DNA of 64,000 bases. Source: Chloracidobacterium sp. Its GTDB lineage: Bacteria; Acidobacteriota; Blastocatellia; Pyrinomonadales; Pyrinomonadaceae. The stretch covers positions 558,001 through 622,000 of the forward strand of contig JABTUB010000001.1 of the NCBI GenBank assembly GCA_015075585.1. Reading direction: 5' to 3'. Positions 8,108 to 17,514 of the stretch are shown one piece after another. The number at the start of each line of letters is the position of its first letter. The first letter of the stretch is position 1. Made by a program: the position numbers and the translations under genes. The notes under the pieces were generated by a model. The model saw only the letters and a list, made by a program, of their open reading frames with translations, searched no databases and was not told the DNA's origin.

Positions 8108-8824
8108 TTATGATGCACCGTGTTCATCCTCAGCGACCTTTGCTGCACTGCTGACATCCTTGCCCGAACGCCCGAACTTGTGCTTGAGAAACTCGACGAT
8201 CGGCGGCAGCAGCGACAGGAAGATCACGACGATAACGACCTTTTCGATATGCTCATCGAGCTTGATGCCGAGTGCTCGTTCGACCACGCCGCCGAGGAAG
8301 TAGCCTGCAAGCACCATGCTTGATATCCAGATAGCACCGCCCAAAATGCTGAACGGCAGAAAACGCGAATACGGCATTTCGGATGCACCCACGACGAGCG
8401 GTGCAAATGTCCGCACGATCGGCACAAAGCGCGCCAGGACGACGGTCTTGACGCCGTATTTTTCAAAGAACGAATGCGCCTTCTGCACTCTGCTCGGCTT
8501 GAATATGAACGAATCTTCACGGCTGAACAGTCGTTTGCCCATCCAGCGGCCTGTCCAATAACCCGTGTTGTCCCCGATCACTGATCCGGCAAAGAACGCC
8601 AGCAGGATAAGTATCACATTCAGTTTGTCGGGCAGTGTTCGTGCCATCAGTCCGGCGACGACGAGCAGGCTGTCGCCCGGAAGGAAAAAGCCGACGGCAA
8701 GCCCGGTTTCGGCAAAGACGATGAAGAAAAGGCCGAAATAGACGTAGATGCCCATGAGATCAAGGAGGTAATTGATCAAATGTGCCGGGTTCAAAAACTC
8801 CCTGATCTGATGCAGAAGATCCAT
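8108..8824 (-). CDS. DedA family inner-membrane protein
   Basis: 238 residues with the DedA/VTT pattern: FAETGLAVGFFLPGDSLL (~40-57), GSVIGDNTGYWTGRWMGKRLF (~81-100) and the conserved RFVPIVRTFAPLVVGASEMPYSRF segment (~131-155). DedA proteins are inner-membrane transporters needed for membrane-potential homeostasis and lipid (C55-P or phosphatidylethanolamine-type) recycling. It sits 12 bp after pcm as third gene of surE-pcm-dedA, in the place often held by a lipoprotein gene in proteobacteria. Confidence 0.9.
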   Translation of the reverse strand: MDLLHQIREFLNPAHLINYLLDLMGIYVYFGLFFIVFAETGLAVGFFLPGDSLLVVAGLMARTLPDKLNVILILLAFFAGSVIGDNTGYWTGRWMGKRLFSREDSFIFKPSRVQKAHSFFEKYGVKTVVLARFVPIVRTFAPLVVGASEMPYSRFLPFSILGGAIWISSMVLAGYFLGGVVERALGIKLDEHIEKVVIVVIFLSLLPPIVEFLKHKFGRSGKDVSSAAKVAEDEHGAS

Positions 8825-8836
8825 AATAAAAAAACG

Positions 8837-9508
8837 CTACCAGCCGTGCTCGCCGATGAGCGGAACAAATGAACACGGGCCGAAATTCTCTTCGACGCTG
8901 CCGTTGGCGGTGCGCGTAACGCGTATCAAGAATTGCGACCTTTGCTCGCGTCCGACCGGCACGACAAGCCGGCCGCCGACCTTCAACTGTGCGACCAGCG
9001 GGGCGGGAACCGATGGGCCGCCTGCCGCCACAAGTATCGCATCATACGGCTGATATGCATCCCAACCGTTCGTGCCGTCAGCGGCTTTGATCGTAACGTT
9101 CGTGAATCCCAGCGATCTGAGCCGCTGTTCGGCGTCTGCGGCGAGCGATGCGATGCGTTCGACAGCGAATACGCGGCGGGCAAGCGTCGCCAAGATCGCC
9201 GTTTGATAGCCCGTGCCCGCTCCGATCTCAAGCACCTTTTCGCTGCCGGTCAGCTCGAGCAGCGAGGTCATTTTGGCAACGATGAAAGGCTGCGAGATCG
9301 TCTGGCCGCCGGCGATCGGAAGTGCATTATCTCTGTATGCCTGTGAACGGAGCGCTTCGGGAACAAAAAGATGCCGGCCGAGATCGCCCATTACGCCGAG
9401 CACTTTCTCATCCGCGATGCCGTATTTGCTTCGCAGCGTATCGATCATTGCGTGGCGAAGCATTTCATAGCCGTCGGAGGCATTCTTTTGCGGCGTTACT
9501 GCGGTCAT
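8837..9508 (-). CDS. pcm: protein-L-isoaspartate O-methyltransferase
   Basis: Pcm uses S-adenosylmethionine to methylate abnormal isoaspartyl residues and start protein repair. The 223-residue product has the substrate loop IAGGQTISQPFIVAKMT (~76-92), SAM motif I VLEIGAGTGYQTA (~104-116), and VAAGGPSVPAPLVAQLKVGGRLVVPVG. Length is typical. It overlaps surE by 4 bp (ATGA); the surE-pcm pairing is a widely conserved stress-survival operon. Confidence 0.95.
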   Translation of the reverse strand: MTAVTPQKNASDGYEMLRHAMIDTLRSKYGIADEKVLGVMGDLGRHLFVPEALRSQAYRDNALPIAGGQTISQPFIVAKMTSLLELTGSEKVLEIGAGTGYQTAILATLARRVFAVERIASLAADAEQRLRSLGFTNVTIKAADGTNGWDAYQPYDAILVAAGGPSVPAPLVAQLKVGGRLVVPVGREQRSQFLIRVTRTANGSVEENFGPCSFVPLIGEHGW

Positions 9509-10251
9509 GTGTTCCAGTCGGAAAGTGCGTCGAGAGCGCGGTGGTTCGTCAGGTCGCTGCGCATCGGCGTTACCGAGACGTAGCCATCGGCGATGGCTTC
9601 AAAGTCGGTGCCGCCCTCGGCGCGGAAACCCTCGCGGACCTCGCCGATCCAATAATAGAACTTGCCGCGCGGATCTACGTGTTCGGTGATGACAGGCCGT
9701 GCGGTCTTAAAACCCTGCGTCGTAACACGAATGCCGGTCGGGACGCCTTTCGGCACGTTTATGTTGAGCAGTGTCGCTGTCGGAAGTCCCTCAATAAGCA
9801 CCTTGCGCGTCAATTCGGCGGCGACGCGGGCTGATTCGCCAAAGTCCGGGTCGCGATGCTCGACAAGGCTGAATGCGAGGCCCGGCACGCCGAGGATCGT
9901 CGCCTCCATCGCACCTGCCACGGTGCCGGAATATGTCGCATCGTCGCCGAGATTCGCCCCGTGATTGATGCCCGAGCAGCAGATGTGCGGCCGAAAACCG
10001 TCGCCGAAGATGTGGTTGAGTGCGATCGTTACACAGTCCGTCGGCGTCCCGTCAACCGTCCAATGATGATCGTCTATCTTACGGATTCGCAGCGGGCGGG
10101 CGAGCGTAAGGCTGTGCGAGGCTCCGCTCATCTCGGATTCCGGAGCAACGACATAGACGTCGCCGACGAGCGACAGTGCGCTTTCAAGGGCGGCGATACC
10201 TTCCGAGTGGATGCCGTCGTCATTTGTTATAAGGATCCTTGGCCTGGACAT
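9505..10251 (-). CDS. surE: 5'/3'-nucleotidase SurE
   Basis: SurE is a metal-dependent phosphatase acting on nucleoside monophosphates and short polyphosphates in stationary phase. The 248-residue product opens with ILITNDDGI, whose Asp pair binds the metal, and has SGASHSLT, the DGTPTDCV segment, and SGINHGANLGDDATYSGTVAGA, all signature SurE stretches. It is the first gene of surE-pcm-dedA. A terminator hairpin for rpsU lies just upstream, so surE probably has its own promoter or depends on read-through. Confidence 0.95.
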   Translation of the reverse strand: MSRPRILITNDDGIHSEGIAALESALSLVGDVYVVAPESEMSGASHSLTLARPLRIRKIDDHHWTVDGTPTDCVTIALNHIFGDGFRPHICCSGINHGANLGDDATYSGTVAGAMEATILGVPGLAFSLVEHRDPDFGESARVAAELTRKVLIEGLPTATLLNINVPKGVPTGIRVTTQGFKTARPVITEHVDPRGKFYYWIGEVREGFRAEGGTDFEAIADGYVSVTPMRSDLTNHRALDALSDWNT

Positions 10252-10260
10252 CTAAAAAGT

Positions 10261-10299
10261 GAAAAAAAGGTGAGCGACGTTGCCGTTGTTCACCTTTTC
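10261..10299 (-). terminator. intrinsic terminator downstream of rpsU
   Basis: Read on the minus strand, GAAAAGGTGA pairs with TCACCTTTTTTTC across a loop of about 15 bases, and the second arm runs directly into a T-tract. This has the form of a rho-independent terminator closing the rpsU transcript, 28 bases beyond its stop and just before surE. Confidence 0.7.
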
Positions 10300-10326
10300 A
10301 TTGTACTCAAAATTGAAACGTAATGT

Positions 10327-10563
10327 TCATTGTGCCGCCGGTGCGGTCGTGCGCGGTGCCGCATTTGCGGGACGCTGCTGACGGAAGCGCCGCCGGTTAC
10401 GCTTGCGTGCGTTCGCCGACTTGAGTTTTGCCTTCTGGCCGGGCGGGATGTAATGAGAATGTTTCTTAAGATCCTTAATGATCTCCTCACTGATCACCTT
10501 ACGCTTAAAGCGGCGCAGTGCCGACTCGATCGATTCGTTTGCGTTAACTGATATATATGCCAT
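10327..10563 (-). CDS. rpsU: 30S ribosomal protein S21
   Basis: 78 residues. The first ~58 match S21 (NANESIESALRRFKRKV opening, basic RKRNRRRFR); the last ~18 are an Ala/Pro/Thr-rich extension beyond the usual 58-70. S21 sits on the 30S platform near the anti-Shine-Dalgarno. A very strong ribosome-binding site (AGGAGGTGAG) lies about seven bases before the ATG. The gene is a single-gene unit closed by the terminator at 10261-10299. Confidence 0.93.
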   Translation of the reverse strand: MAYISVNANESIESALRRFKRKVISEEIIKDLKKHSHYIPPGQKAKLKSANARKRNRRRFRQQRPANAAPRTTAPAAQ

Positions 10564-10639
10564 TTACTTTCTCACCTCCTTTCGGCCGAAAATCCACCCA
10601 AAACGGGCAAACAATCATTAAACTACAAAGCGTATGCGG

Positions 10640-10666
10640 CGCGCAAACCGCGCAAACCGCGCAAGG
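10640..10666. repeat. three tandem 9-bp direct repeats
   Basis: CGCGCAAAC, CGCGCAAAC and CGCGCAAGG follow each other without gaps immediately after the stop codon of the large HEAT-repeat gene, in the intergenic region before rpsU. Too few and too short to call a function. Confidence 0.6.
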
Positions 10667-13600
10667 CTATTTCAGAGGCACTGCGAGCAGATGTCCGCGG
10701 TACGCAAAATAGATCTTGTTCGCCGGTTCGTCAACGTACATCGCCATGCTGCTGAAGACTATCTTCGGCAGGCGTTTTACGCTCCTGAAGGTGAAGAACT
10801 TGGTTTCGTATATGCCGACGTCTGTCGCGCCGCTTTCCGGATCGGTGATCGCCGCCCAAAATTCATTCGGGCGGCCTGCGGCCTGCAGCGGGCGGAAGGT
10901 CTGTTGTACAAGCGGCCTGAACTCACCTTTGGCCGGGAATACCGCGCCCGTCGCGGGATCGACGAGTCTCATTGCATCGGGGTCGAACTCCTCTCGTCCG
11001 AAGGCCGCATCATCCTCGTCCGGCTCGCCGATCTCCCATTCATAAGAACCGACACGTGTCGAAACGAGGATCTTGCCTAAACTCGGTATGTAAGCATCCG
11101 GCTGAAGGTATCCGTACGTGATGTCCATGGCGACCGGATACACCTTGCCGGTGGCAGTGTCGATACGCGAGATCGAGCTGATGTAACTGTCTTCGAGCCG
11201 GCCGGCAAGAAGCCAGCGTCCGTTTCCTGACAAAACGAGATTTGTGTAGCTGCCGCCGGTCAATTTTGACGATCTGCCGTTCGACCATTTAACGATACCG
11301 ACATTTGAGCCTCGATATTCAACGCCGCCGAGCCGCGCCTTCCAACTGCTCTCCCCACCGGCAACGCTGAAGCCGCCGCTGACTGGCATCTGGTCAAAAC
11401 CCGCCGGTTGGGCCACGTCGGCGCCGAGGCCTTTGTCCGTCACCGTTTTCCATGACCGGCCCTCGTATCGACGCTCGCTCTTCAGCTTGTCGCGTTTTGC
11501 AAGACGGACATCCGCATCATCCGCAGGGCGGTCTTCGCCGCTTCCGGTAACTTGTTTGCGGATCTCATCGGCAACTCTCGTGCGGACAGAGCGGTCGATC
11601 GCGGAAGCAATTATGCCGCTGTCGCTCTTCCATACGGTATCAACATAAAACTGGTCGCTTGCCGAAATGACCTCAAGGCCCGGCACCTCGCGTGCGAGGG
11701 CATATTTTACATCGGCCGGTGCGGCTTTCATTCGCTTAATTCGTTCGATCAGCCCCTTAAAGAACTGTGAGTTCATATATCCGCCGCCCCATATACGGCG
11801 GCCGCCGTTCTTGCCGAGCATCAACAATTCGGCCTTAAGGCAATACGGCCCGTCGCAGTCGATATACGGCGGCATCGAATCAACGTCGTTGTCAGCGAGG
11901 AAGGCGGCAAATTCGTCAAATTCGTGCCGTTCCAGCACGCGCTCGCGGTAACGGCTTTCATCTTCATCCCAACTGAAAACGACCCGATCCTTGTAAAGCC
12001 GAATATAAGCGTCGTCAAACCAGTAAACACCGTTAAGGTCGGGTGTCTTCAGCACTTCTTCCCGAAGCTGCTTTTCGCGCGTGCGGATATAGGTGTCTGG
12101 CTCCGGGGATTCCAAGTACACACTACCCTCGTTAATGCCGACAAAAAAGAGGTTTGCGAGGAGCTCGTTGTCGGCGCCGACGTATCCGTCAACAAAAAAC
12201 CAATTCCAAGAGCCTGTGATGAACGCCTCATTCGGGTGCTTTGCGCGGACAAGCCGTTGTGCTTCGGGCGAGTCTTCGCTGATCAGATACCGCTCGGCAG
12301 CGATCGAAAGCCGTTTGTCGGGTGAGTTCAGATCAATCGCGGCCTTTGCGATCGGAAGTTCCGCTCGTATGAGCCGCGCACAGGCATAAAGAGCCTCGCG
12401 GGCACGCGGTTCCGTATTTTCGACAGCCGCTGCATAGCCGTATTGGTCGTCCACAAGACACGCGGCCAGCCCTTGAGCAGAAGGAACTCCTTCAGATAGT
12501 GCCGCGACCTCGGGGCCATGGGTCTCACGCAGTGCCTTTGCCCGCGCGAGCGATCGAAGAATACCTGCCGCATCGGCGCGTCCGGTGCGGATATCAAGCA
12601 GCAAAAGTGAGTCTATCGGAGCATTTTGCCAGCGAAGTATCATTCGACGATAGATCTGCGCCCGCGCGGGATCACGTTTATCAAGGGCGGCGATCCGGCT
12701 GACAAGAGCCGACGCGAGTTCATCAGTGACCCTATCCTCACCTGTTAGTGCGACGAACAGATTTGCCCGTATGAATTCGCCCTTCGGAATCCTGGCTGTG
12801 GCGGTATTAGTATTATCCGAATACCCGGAGGTGTAGGAGAGAGCCATAACGTTACTGCCGGCAAGCTCGGCCGTAACGGCAGCCTCAATAGCGTCCATCT
12901 GCTCAAGTGTCGTAAAGCCGCCGCTGGCGAATAGTGCTTGTACAAGTTTTCGTTGAGCGTAAGGCTCTTCCGTCTGTCCAAGCAGCCGTCTGAGAGGCCC
13001 TGCGGCACGCGGATCCTTTTGTTTGATCAGGGCGTCGAGTGCCGAGTTGCGAAGAGGATATGGTTCATCGGATGCCGCAAAATCCGCTACTGCTGCATTA
13101 ACAGCGGCAAGAGCGTCAGCAACCGCAGCATTAGCAGCAGAAACCGCATTTGCGGCCATGTTGGCCGGCAGTTTTGCTGCGGGTACCACCGAATTGGCCG
13201 CAGTATTCATACCCGGACGTTTCGGCACATCGGGACTGCGTTCGTCAAGCAGGGCAATGAGGCTCGGAACGGCTTCCGGCATCTCGATCTCGCTAAGTTT
13301 CTGTACGATCGTGCGTCGGACATTGCCGTTATCGACCGCCCAATTCTTGTCTTCGAGCCACGGCAGCAGTGCCCTAAGGATGTCGGGGTTATTCGAATCT
13401 AGCTTTTCGGTAAGGTTTCTGACCGCCGCTCCGCGGACGTTTCGGTCGCTGCTTTTTAGCAGATCGATCATCTTATCGGCATACTTCTCATCAGGTGAGA
13501 TGCGGATAAGCGTCGTAAGGCCCGTAAAGCGCTGCATCTTTACAAGCGTCTCGTCTGACATTAAACCGTAATACCAGTCGTCGCGGCCCGGAAAATCCTT

Positions 13601-14395
13601 CTCATGCACGAGCGCGTCCATTGCAAGATCGCGCATACCGTCGGGCAGATCTTTGTTCTCGACCATGGCTTTGAGTTCGTCGCGATAGCGTTCAATATCG
13701 CCGAGCGAATCGGTGTCGAGGGCGTGCCGATAGAGAGCCCACAGTGCAAGGGCCCTTGTCGAAGTGCCGCCGCCGGACATCAAGCGGTCGATTATCGGCC
13801 GAGCCTTGTTGAAGTCGAAGCGTGTTAGTGCAAGCAGTTCTTCTTGATTCGAGACGTATTCATTGACGTCGGATACCTGTTCTGCCGCAGCACGCAGTTC
13901 ATCGGAATAGTACGGACTGTTGTTGGTAAGCCATTCGCGTATCCGGCTGCGATCGTCCTCGCCTATCGAGCCGTTCTCGCCTTGGTTGTCGTAAACGGAC
14001 TTTACGAATTCGTAGCCGTCCTTTTCACTGCCGAACAACTTTACAAGGTTGGCAAGTTTGGAAGGGTCGTCCTCTATCTCTTTCTTTAGACGAGCAAGCG
14101 TTTTAGCCGACGGCTCCGGCGTGTATCGCAAGGGGCCTGCAAGGGAAGCCTGCTGTATCCAATAGTCAATCAGCTCATCAGCGGGAGCATCATCTCTCGG
14201 CGGCTTGTTCGGGTTGTAAAAGTCTTTATCACGCGATCGGTACGGCTTCACAAGCGGATTCGGACGCGGCGGTGCCGGCAGCATCAGCAGTTTCTCGATC
14301 GGGTCTTCTTTCGCGGCTGATGTGTGCCAGAGGAATGCCGAAAGGCACGTTAGCAGTGCGATGCAAAATGCGGATGCGCGAATGGTATTCTTCAT
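10667..14395 (-). CDS. large secreted HEAT-repeat protein with C-terminal propeller-like region
   Basis: 1242 residues, no family name recognised. A signal peptide (hydrophobic core ~8-27, ending SAA) points to export. Helical HEAT/PBS-lyase-like repeats occur around residues 290-380 (DRNVRGAAVRNLTEKL, then VRRTIVQKLSEIEMPEAVPSLIALL) and again near 440-490 (RNSALDALIKQKDPRAAGPLRRLL). Between them is an Asn/Ala-rich low-complexity linker. The last ~250 residues are beta-rich with repeated GGxYTNLVLSGNGRWLLAG and IDTATGKVYPV stretches, resembling a beta-propeller. Such architecture suits protein-protein scaffolding in the periplasm. It reads as one intact frame; codon use matches neighbours. 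Confidence 0.8.
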   Translation of the reverse strand: MKNTIRASAFCIALLTCLSAFLWHTSAAKEDPIEKLLMLPAPPRPNPLVKPYRSRDKDFYNPNKPPRDDAPADELIDYWIQQASLAGPLRYTPEPSAKTLARLKKEIEDDPSKLANLVKLFGSEKDGYEFVKSVYDNQGENGSIGEDDRSRIREWLTNNSPYYSDELRAAAEQVSDVNEYVSNQEELLALTRFDFNKARPIIDRLMSGGGTSTRALALWALYRHALDTDSLGDIERYRDELKAMVENKDLPDGMRDLAMDALVHEKDFPGRDDWYYGLMSDETLVKMQRFTGLTTLIRISPDEKYADKMIDLLKSSDRNVRGAAVRNLTEKLDSNNPDILRALLPWLEDKNWAVDNGNVRRTIVQKLSEIEMPEAVPSLIALLDERSPDVPKRPGMNTAANSVVPAAKLPANMAANAVSAANAAVADALAAVNAAVADFAASDEPYPLRNSALDALIKQKDPRAAGPLRRLLGQTEEPYAQRKLVQALFASGGFTTLEQMDAIEAAVTAELAGSNVMALSYTSGYSDNTNTATARIPKGEFIRANLFVALTGEDRVTDELASALVSRIAALDKRDPARAQIYRRMILRWQNAPIDSLLLLDIRTGRADAAGILRSLARAKALRETHGPEVAALSEGVPSAQGLAACLVDDQYGYAAAVENTEPRAREALYACARLIRAELPIAKAAIDLNSPDKRLSIAAERYLISEDSPEAQRLVRAKHPNEAFITGSWNWFFVDGYVGADNELLANLFFVGINEGSVYLESPEPDTYIRTREKQLREEVLKTPDLNGVYWFDDAYIRLYKDRVVFSWDEDESRYRERVLERHEFDEFAAFLADNDVDSMPPYIDCDGPYCLKAELLMLGKNGGRRIWGGGYMNSQFFKGLIERIKRMKAAPADVKYALAREVPGLEVISASDQFYVDTVWKSDSGIIASAIDRSVRTRVADEIRKQVTGSGEDRPADDADVRLAKRDKLKSERRYEGRSWKTVTDKGLGADVAQPAGFDQMPVSGGFSVAGGESSWKARLGGVEYRGSNVGIVKWSNGRSSKLTGGSYTNLVLSGNGRWLLAGRLEDSYISSISRIDTATGKVYPVAMDITYGYLQPDAYIPSLGKILVSTRVGSYEWEIGEPDEDDAAFGREEFDPDAMRLVDPATGAVFPAKGEFRPLVQQTFRPLQAAGRPNEFWAAITDPESGATDVGIYETKFFTFRSVKRLPKIVFSSMAMYVDEPANKIYFAYRGHLLAVPLK

Positions 14396-14534
14396 GGGCG
14401 ATCTTCTGCGGTGCCTCGACAGATAGAGTGATTATATTCGTTTCGGTTCCGGGAGCAAGGTAAAAGTTGCCTGAAACGGCCGAATTGACTTAGCGGAGTA
14501 TTAAAGCAATAATCCGTAGTTTGGTCTTTTGAAA

Positions 14535-14730
14535 TTGGCACTTGCGGCCGGCGTCCATTCTCGGCGTCGGGTCAAAAAGGGGGAAGCGGGTGAGAATCCC
14601 GCACGATCGCGTCACTGTGAATGCGGCTGATATGCCGCAAAGTCAGGTTGCCCGTTATTCGCACTTTGCCGAATGCCGCTGTTCGATGTTTCGCGTTAAG
14701 ACATCGCAGGGCGAACAGGTCATTGGTTGA
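14535..14730 (+). ncRNA. cobalamin riboswitch upstream of btuFCD-like operon
   Basis: The leader contains the ordered conserved cores of the cobalamin aptamer: GGGAA (from 14581), GGTGAGAATCC (from 14589), the CACTGTGA core (near 14614), and AGTCAGGTTGCCCG, the B12-box-like element (from ~14640). It precedes the ABC transporter genes for B12 import, and a terminator hairpin follows it. Boundaries are approximate. Predicted effect: bound cobalamin reduces expression of the transporter. Confidence 0.88.
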
Positions 14731-14733
14731 ATA

Positions 14734-14786
14734 AATGCCTTGTTTTTCCTTGTCGATGAGACGCAGGAAAAAGCAAGGCATTTTTT
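14734..14786 (+). terminator. intrinsic terminator after the cobalamin riboswitch
   Basis: TGCCTTG-T-TTTTCCT pairs with AGGAAAA-A-GCAAGGCA around a short loop, and the second arm ends in TTTTTT at 14781-14786. It lies between the aptamer and the start codon at 14802, so it is the likely expression platform: control by transcription attenuation. Confidence 0.8.
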
Positions 14787-14801
14787 GCATTTGAGGGCAA
14801 T

Positions 14802-15695
14802 ATGATCTTCCGTACCAGGCTCTTTTGGTTCACTGTCGCTGCGGCGCTGTTCGTCGCCGCGTGCGGTTCCGCGCCTAAGCGGAATGAGAGGCCTGTGCAG
14901 AAGGTCGTTGATGATCTGAAGCGTGAAGTGAGCCTGCCGATGCCGGTCGCTCGCGTTGTTTCGCTCGCGCCGAGTGCTACCGAGATGGTCTATGCCGTAG
15001 GTGCGGGCGACCGCCTCGTCGGTGATACGACATACTGCAACTATCCCGAACAAGCAAAATACGTTGAAAAGGTCGGCGATACCGTAAACCCGAACCTCGA
15101 GCGCATCATCGCCTTAAAGCCGGATGTCGTGCTCGTCTCTACCGCGTCGCAGCTCGAAGGATTTACAAGAACGCTGGGTGACAACGGCATTGCCGTTTAT
15201 GTGACCGACCCGAGTGATATTGTCGGGATACTGCGCGATATGGAGCAGCTCGGCGCCATCTTCGGCACTGAAGAAGCCGCTGCGATCTCCGTAAAAAATC
15301 TCAAAGACAGATTGTTTCGTGTCCGAAAAATGACGCTTGAGCATACGAAGACGCGTGTCTTTGTGCAGATCTCAAAAGAGCCGCTGTTCACCATCGGACG
15401 TACGTCATTCCTGACGAGCGTGCTGCCTTACGCGAATGCGGAATCGGTAACAGAGGATGTCGATACCGCATATCCGAAGATAAGTAAAGAGGCCGCCGCC
15501 ACGCTCGACCCTGACGCGATCATCCTTTCGGATTCTGATGATAATACCGAACCGAATGAGGCCTTCAAAAACTCTGCAGCGGTAAAGAACGGACGTGTTT
15601 ATAAGATCGATGCGGACATACTGGCCCGGCCGGGGCCGCGTGTCGCCGAAGCGTTGGAGGAGATCGCAAGGCGTCTCTACGGGATCAATTTGTAG
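14802..15695 (+). CDS. vitamin B12 ABC transporter substrate-binding lipoprotein (BtuF-like)
   Basis: 297 residues. The signal peptide ends in a lipobox FVAAC with lipidated Cys21. The mature part has the helical-backbone metal-receptor fold: RVVSLAPSATEMVYAVGAGDRLVG and the ALKPDVVLVSTASQLEGF segment, joined by a long helix. Such proteins bind cobalamin, haem or siderophores; the upstream cobalamin riboswitch makes cobalamin the likely ligand. It overlaps the permease by one base (TAG/GTG), so the operon order is F-C-D. Confidence 0.88.
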   Translation: MIFRTRLFWFTVAAALFVAACGSAPKRNERPVQKVVDDLKREVSLPMPVARVVSLAPSATEMVYAVGAGDRLVGDTTYCNYPEQAKYVEKVGDTVNPNLERIIALKPDVVLVSTASQLEGFTRTLGDNGIAVYVTDPSDIVGILRDMEQLGAIFGTEEAAAISVKNLKDRLFRVRKMTLEHTKTRVFVQISKEPLFTIGRTSFLTSVLPYANAESVTEDVDTAYPKISKEAAATLDPDAIILSDSDDNTEPNEAFKNSAAVKNGRVYKIDADILARPGPRVAEALEEIARRLYGINL

Positions 15696-16693
15696 TGGAT
15701 AAGGCCGCCGTTCAGAACAACACCGCAAGGCCGCGTGTCGCAAGGCAGCGCGCATTTATGATCGGCTCTTTGATGCTGTTGATGCTCGCTGTTGTATTAG
15801 CAGCGGCTGCGATGTTCGGCGCCGAACGCCTGCCGCTCTTTGACCTGACACCGCTGCAAAGATCGATCTTCTTTGACATACGCCTGCCGCGGATCCTGCT
15901 TGGGGCAAGCGTTGGTGCCAGCCTTGCCGTTGCCGGTGCGGGGCTTCAGTCGCTGCTAAGGAACCCGCTTGCCGAACCGTATCTGCTCGGCGTGTCGAAC
16001 GGTGCCGCGTTGGGTACTATGGCGGCATTCGTCTTTTTCAGCAATTTTGATCTTGCTCGGCCTCTTCTCGCGTTCGCCGGCGCCGGCATCGCGACGATCG
16101 CTGTTTATCAAATGGCGAGGACACGCGCCGGCATGAATGTCGAACGCTTGGTGCTTTCGGGCGTTATCGTAACGACGTTCCTGTCGTCGGTGATCGTTAT
16201 GCTGACGACCCTTCTCGATGCTGCCAAACTGAGAAGCTTTACATTCTGGCTGCTCGGCGACCTGTCGCAGGCAACGCTTACGGGCTTTTATCTCAGTTTT
16301 GGGGCGGTCGCGATCGGCACTCTGGTCATCTTTTCGCAGGCGCGGGCGTTGAACCTGATGATGATCGGCGAGCGGGACGCGGCCGACTTCGGTGTCGAAA
16401 CGGGCCGCGTCCGTCTGCTCGTATTCTCGGCGGCAAGCCTCGTTGTCGGCGCGGCGGTCGCGGCAAGCGGCAGCGTCGGTTATGTAGGCCTTATCGTGCC
16501 GCATCTGATCAGAATGAGCGTGGGTAGCGATAACCGTATGGTAGTGCCGTTCTCGGCCATCGGCGGAGCGATCTTTGTGGTGGCGGCTGATACGATCGCG
16601 CGGACCGCTATCGCTCCGAGGGAACTGCCGGTCGGAGCGATAACCGCACTTGCGGGAGCTCCGCTGTTTATTTATTTGCTGAGAAAGCGATAA
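15695..16693 (+). CDS. vitamin B12 ABC transporter permease (BtuC/FecCD family)
   Basis: 332 residues with about ten membrane helices and FecCD-family marks: FFDIRLPRILLGASVGASLAVAGAGLQSLLRNPLAEPYLLGVSNGAALG (the coupling and gate region, residues ~52-105), RRLLVFSAASLVVGAAVAASGSVGYVGLIVPHLIR-like segment and a final PRELPVGAITALAGAPLFIYLL. The start is GTG at 15695, overlapping the preceding stop by one base. It forms the inner-membrane channel for the binding protein and ATPase encoded on either side. Confidence 0.9.
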   Translation: MDKAAVQNNTARPRVARQRAFMIGSLMLLMLAVVLAAAAMFGAERLPLFDLTPLQRSIFFDIRLPRILLGASVGASLAVAGAGLQSLLRNPLAEPYLLGVSNGAALGTMAAFVFFSNFDLARPLLAFAGAGIATIAVYQMARTRAGMNVERLVLSGVIVTTFLSSVIVMLTTLLDAAKLRSFTFWLLGDLSQATLTGFYLSFGAVAIGTLVIFSQARALNLMMIGERDAADFGVETGRVRLLVFSAASLVVGAAVAASGSVGYVGLIVPHLIRMSVGSDNRMVVPFSAIGGAIFVVAADTIARTAIAPRELPVGAITALAGAPLFIYLLRKR

Positions 16694-16711
16694 CGCGTTG
16701 AACGAAGGAAG

Positions 16712-17482
16712 ATGCTGAAAGCTGACCATTTGAAAGTGAGCTACGCTGAACGCAGCGTCCTGACAGACGTCTCATTCGAACTTGCCGAGGGTACCGCAAT
16801 GGCGCTCTTAGGCCCGAACGGTGCGGGCAAGACCACGCTCATAAAGGCCTTGAACGGCACGATCCCGCTTGCAGGCGGCTCGATCGAGATCGGCGGCAGG
16901 CCGGTGGCCGATCTCTCGCGGCGAGAGATCGCTTTGCAAATGGCGGTCGTGGCACAGGAGGCGGAGACGAGATTTCCTGTAACGGTTCTCGAGTTCGTGC
17001 TCGCAGGCCGCTTTGTGAACGGGAGTGCCTTCGGCTGGGAAACTGACACTGACATCTCGGCAGCATGGAAAGCCCTAGAGGACTGCGGCTTGTCGGAGTA
17101 CGCGGTCAGGCTGATGAATGAGCTTTCGGGCGGCGAGCGGCAGCGCGTCGTCCTCGCACGGGCTCTCGCAACGGATGCCCGCATTCTGCTGCTTGATGAG
17201 CCGACGGCAAATCTCGATATGGCACATCAAGGGATGATGTTCCGGCTTGTTCGAAGGCGATGCAGCACTCAAGGCTCCTCTGCGATCGTGATAACGCACG
17301 ACCTTAATCTTGCGGCGGCCTTTTCAGACACGGCCCTGATGTTAAAGGAAGGCCGCGTTGCGGCCTACGGAGAGCCGAAAGAGGTGCTGACCGAAGCAAA
17401 TATCGAAAGCGTCTTTGGCGTAAAGGTTCTGCTGGATCGACATCCGGCAAATGACAGCGTTCGTATTACGAGCGTTTTTTGA
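16712..17482 (+). CDS. vitamin B12 ABC transporter ATPase (BtuD/FecE-like)
   Basis: 256 residues. Walker A GPNGAGKT (34-41), Q-loop around Gln82, signature LSGGERQ (138-144), Walker B LLDEPT (160-165) and the switch His in VITHDLN are all present, so the ATPase should be active. The domain matches iron-siderophore/cobalamin import ATPases. It lies 18 bp after the permease and is the last gene of the riboswitch-controlled operon. Confidence 0.92.
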   Translation: MLKADHLKVSYAERSVLTDVSFELAEGTAMALLGPNGAGKTTLIKALNGTIPLAGGSIEIGGRPVADLSRREIALQMAVVAQEAETRFPVTVLEFVLAGRFVNGSAFGWETDTDISAAWKALEDCGLSEYAVRLMNELSGGERQRVVLARALATDARILLLDEPTANLDMAHQGMMFRLVRRRCSTQGSSAIVITHDLNLAAAFSDTALMLKEGRVAAYGEPKEVLTEANIESVFGVKVLLDRHPANDSVRITSVF

Positions 17483-17514
17483 AGCGGCATGCGGCAATGA
17501 GCCGCTGCCGATAT

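Noticed and set aside
10640..10666. Iteron-like 9-bp repeats as a replication origin
   Set aside because: Only three short copies, with no AT-rich unwinding region or initiator gene nearby.
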